A DNA stretch of 64,000 bases from Anastatus disparis (Eukaryota > Arthropoda > Insecta > Hymenoptera > Eupelmidae), in contig JAFFSR010000251.1 of the NCBI GenBank assembly GCA_017163975.1, positions 4,588,001 through 4,652,000 of the forward strand, read 5' to 3'. Below are positions 61,071 to 64,000 of the stretch, piece after piece; the stretch's first letter is position 1; the number at the start of each line of letters is the position of its first letter. Under the pieces are notes generated by a model, which was not told the DNA's origin, made no database searches, and worked only from the letters and a program-made list of their open reading frames with translations. A program made the translations under genes and the position numbers.

Positions 61071-61102
61071 TATTTTCTAAGGTAATATTACCTTAGAAAA
61101 TA
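61071..61102. repeat. Perfect 32-bp palindrome
   Basis: TATTTTCTAAGGTAAT followed without a spacer by its exact reverse complement. It is separated by one base from the hairpin that follows. Confidence 0.9.
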
Positions 61103-61103
61103 A

Positions 61104-61212
61104 GTGCCTGATACCGTAAGAATGGTACATCCCAATAACTGGACACGGGTTAAATCGCGATTTTACCCGTGTCCAGTTATTGGGTGATACCATTCTTAAG
61201 GTATTCAGACAC
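61104..61212. repeat. 109-bp long-stem hairpin
   Basis: The two arms of about 50 bp (GTGCCTGATACC..., AGAATGGTA, CCCAATAACTGGACACGGGT) pair with only a few mismatches around a loop TCGCGATT. The inner 20-bp stem is perfect. A precursor-like stem or a very small foldback element are both possible. Confidence 0.75.
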
Positions 61213-62707
61213 TGGGACAGTTACCTTAACTTGTAAAAATAATTTATTTAAAAATCACTGCTAAATTTAAAAAAAAGTTTTGGTTAGTTCTTTCGCGTTT
61301 ATATATAAGGGAGAGAGCACATATGAGCCAAAAAAAAGCGTCGAGCTTTCGCCATCACTTAATGTGAAATGAGGAAAAAAAATAGATATGAAATATTTCA
61401 CGAGTAAAAGAGGCAGATGCACTACAGTACGCGAAAAAGTTATCGCGCACTGCAGTGTGTAAAAGGATTACTTCGCACTATGAAGATATGTACAAAAAAC
61501 TGGGTTTCGCACACGGGAATGTTAAAAATGTATTTCTTTTTATCTAAAAAAAGTATAGACATATTTTATAGTTTTTTCGTGAAAAAGCAATAACATTACT
61601 GCAATTGAGACTATCTATAAATAATTTTCGAAAATTCTTTGATATGAAAAAAATTTGGTTTCCTATCAATTACATTAAATTCATAGCTTTTATCTACACT
61701 TCCCTAAATATTAAAAGTAAAACGGAATCATTCATATGAATACTTTCCTCATCACTTTGCTGTATAATATAGTGCATATTATTTACACAAAAGCATAATA
61801 ATATACGCTCGGTGTATACAATGCACGAAATAAACGTGACATATCAATGCCAACTTTTTTAGTACCCTCGCTTAATTTGCACTGCTATAGGATTAATTAT
61901 TATAACCTGAAGAAATGACAAGTCACAAAACTGAAAGAATCTTAATATAACATAACAATCGCATTTTTTTAATTCTATAGCGACAAAAAATATACGAGAC
62001 GCAAACACTATATTTAATGAAATATTATCAAAAAAGCACTATAAATTTTTAATACAACGTGAAACCATAATACATAATGTAAGGAGATGATTTTCGTCAA
62101 ATTGTTCCTATTATGAAAATTAGTTTATAAAACATAACTATATAAAATAGTTTATAATATACTTATTTATGACCTTTATTTAAAATATGAACATTCTAGA
62201 AAGCAATTGATTTTAATAATAAATCATTTCATTTTTTATTATTTAAAAGAGAAGAAAGTACAGTTATCGTTAAATAATGTTTTATGATTCTTTTGATATG
62301 CTCCAATAGAAACAAAGAAAACAACAGAATAGTCCGATAAAAGTCTAGGACTTTAAAACATTCGGAAAAAATCATTTAACAGTAAGTATACAATGAAACT
62401 ATAAAAAGTATCTGACAAATGAAAAAATAATAATGTTTATTGGCAAATGTATTATAATAACAATAAACAGGAAATTGTAAATTACCAAAGATTAGTAATG
62501 AGCCTGAAGTTTCGGACGTCCAGACCGGACACTATTTTAATATCAATTTATTTTATTTAATCCACTTCGACATTGTTTAATTACCATTATAAACAGCAAA
62601 TATGATCATAAAAATTTTTTAAGCTTCTTCATATCACCGGAAGGTCATTAGATAGACCTTCATCTAGTAAAACCATGAAATATGTATCTGAAGTTTCCAA
62701 CAACGTA
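61213..62707. other. AT-rich noncoding interval
   Basis: No gene is recognised. 61380-61530 contains paired words (ACTGCAGT and GTTTCGCACACGGG) related to the 60740-60850 tract. Otherwise nothing stands out. Confidence 0.4.
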
Positions 62708-63768
62708 CACTCCCCTACACATGTTTTTGGCATCCCAAGATAAAAATTTGTCAACACCTACAGTTTTATAACTCCATAACCAATAGTCGTAGAGTAAAAA
62801 TTCAAACGCGATCTTAAAGTTTAGATAAAAACCTTCTAAAAACCATTTTTGAATCTTCATCAAAAACCCACAAACTGACTCCTTGAACAATGTTATAAAA
62901 GAAAAAAAAAATCAAAAAAATTTTGCCATACTTGAACTATATTAATTTTTTGTAGGATTGTCGTAGAGTAAAAGACCAAAGTTGGTTTGAAAGAGTATTT
63001 ATTCAGCTTTAAAATGAGATATGTAACATTAAATTTGGTCCATTCAAACCATTGGGACTTATTTTCGTAAAAAAAAAGACATTTATTTTTAATGCGTATA
63101 TTTAAAAAGTAAGCAGCCTAGAACAAAAGTGTAAATAGAAAAAAGGTGTATTTTTTAGCACAGAATATAGATGTATAGTTTAGAAATGATTCAAGAAGAA
63201 AACAATTTTTTTCTTCACTTTTTCATGACGTTAAAATTAAAATTTTCAACATTATGGAATAGGGAAAAAAAAAGTTTTTTTCTCTAATTATTTCTAAACT
63301 GTACATCTATATTCTGTGCTCAAAATACACCTTTTTTCTATTTACAATTTCGTTCTAGGCTGCTTAGTTTCGTAAAAATACGCATTAAAAAAAATTTACT
63401 TTTTTCGCAAAAATCAGTCCCTTAGTGGGTTTCAATGGACCAAATTTAATGTTACATATCGCATTTTAAAGCTGAATAAATACTCTTTCAAACAAACTTT
63501 GGTCTTTTATTTTACGATAATCTTACAAAAAATTAGTGCAGTTGGAAGTATGGCAAAATTTTTTTTCTTTTTTTTTCTTTTTAAAACATTATTGAAGGAG
63601 TCAGTTTCTGGTTTTAAAAATAAAAATAACGGGGTTTTTGAAGGTTTTTATCTGAACTTTAAGATCGCGTTGGAATTTGTACTCTACGACTATTGGTTAT
63701 GGAGTTATAAAAGTTTTGGTGTTGACAAATTTTTTTCTTGGGATGGCAAAAACATGTGTAGGGGAGTG
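62708..63768. mobile_element. 1.06-kb palindromic TA-flanked element
   Basis: CACTCCCCTACACATGTTTT at 62708 is mirrored by AAAACATGTGTAGGGGAGTG ending at 63768, with TA on both sides (62706-62707 and 63769-63770). The arms are about 500 bp and run almost to the centre near 63240. Frames of 76 and 90 codons read outward on each arm are the same sequence in mirror image (both contain EGFYLNFKIA and LYDYWLWSYK), so they reflect arm identity, not two genes. A TA duplication suggests Tc1/mariner mobilisation, though the ends are not typical. Confidence 0.8.
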
Positions 63769-63770
63769 TA

Positions 63771-64000
63771 AATTCCACTTTTTTCTAAATTCCTAAATTG
63801 TGAATTTAGATTATTAAGAATGATTAAAAAAAGCGATTGAACAATAAAAATGACTGTTGAAACAATTAAATACCAAATTCTAACGTTTAAATATATTTAT
63901 TATATACATCAAGAAATTCGTCATCCGGTTTATTATGTAGTTTGTACGAAATACATTAGGCTTTTTTTCTCGATGCTAGAATACAAATAAAATATAATAA
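63771..64000. other. Right edge, nothing recognised
   Basis: AT-rich sequence without a supported feature. Confidence 0.5.

Noticed and set aside
1..64000. CRISPR arrays, bacterial operons or integrated viral genes
   Set aside because: All confident genes have introns and animal orthology; no regular spaced repeats or viral replication genes were seen.

Overview
This is an AT-rich animal nuclear genome segment with compact introns, poly-pyrimidine acceptors and many small DNA transposons. The gene content (a CFAP100-like ciliary gene, a scrawny/USP36 deubiquitinase, a VPS8 gene) and the base composition fit an insect. A hymenopteran such as a parasitoid wasp is my best guess, but that is inference. 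All splice models below were built by hand from GT/AG sites and reading-phase agreement.

Layout: (1) 1-7955: the signal-peptide exon of an unidentified secreted or membrane protein on the minus strand (937-1152), then a repeat field: a hAT-like MITE, a TA-flanked MITE, a 2.1-kb inverted-repeat element carrying a retroposed insert with a 14-bp target duplication, and a tRNA-derived SINE. (2) 7956-15690: a seven-exon plus-strand gene for a 542-residue DUF4200 coiled-coil protein, best matched to CFAP100/CCDC37; its introns hold several MITEs and tandem repeats. (3) 15691-24011: a long stretch without confident coding sequence, holding tandem repeats, a 2.26-kb inverted repeat and GC-richer blocks that could hold the promoter and 5' noncoding exons of the next gene. 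(4) 24012-29543: an eight-exon USP36/scrawny ubiquitin hydrolase (884 aa). (5) 34357-40591, minus: a fourteen-exon VPS8 gene (1321 aa), the CORVET tethering-complex subunit, with an N-terminal propeller and a C-terminal RING. It is convergent with scrawny. (6) 43513-49584, minus: a five-exon gene for a 204-residue lysine-rich protein that I do not recognise, with a possible poison-type alternative acceptor and a duplicated 3' flank. (7) 49595-64000: a transposon cluster.

The most unusual object is at 52955-56634 (minus): a hAT-family transposase with two BED-like zinc fingers, continuous with an Ulp1/SENP-type C48 cysteine protease and a C4HC3 zinc finger. It is split into eight frames by seven events, each explained by one missing base in an A or T run, with no other stop codon in about 1228 codons. 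Next to it lie a 666-bp palindromic MITE with TAA duplications, and a 3.0-kb TTAA-flanked element that itself contains a second TTAA MITE of related ends and a further nested insert. Downstream are a 32-bp perfect palindrome beside a 109-bp hairpin (61071-61212) and a 1.06-kb TA-flanked palindromic element (62708-63768).

The host genes do not form one pathway: axonemal assembly, deubiquitination, endosomal tethering and an unknown function. Their exons are intact, including their homopolymer runs, which contrasts with the transposon.
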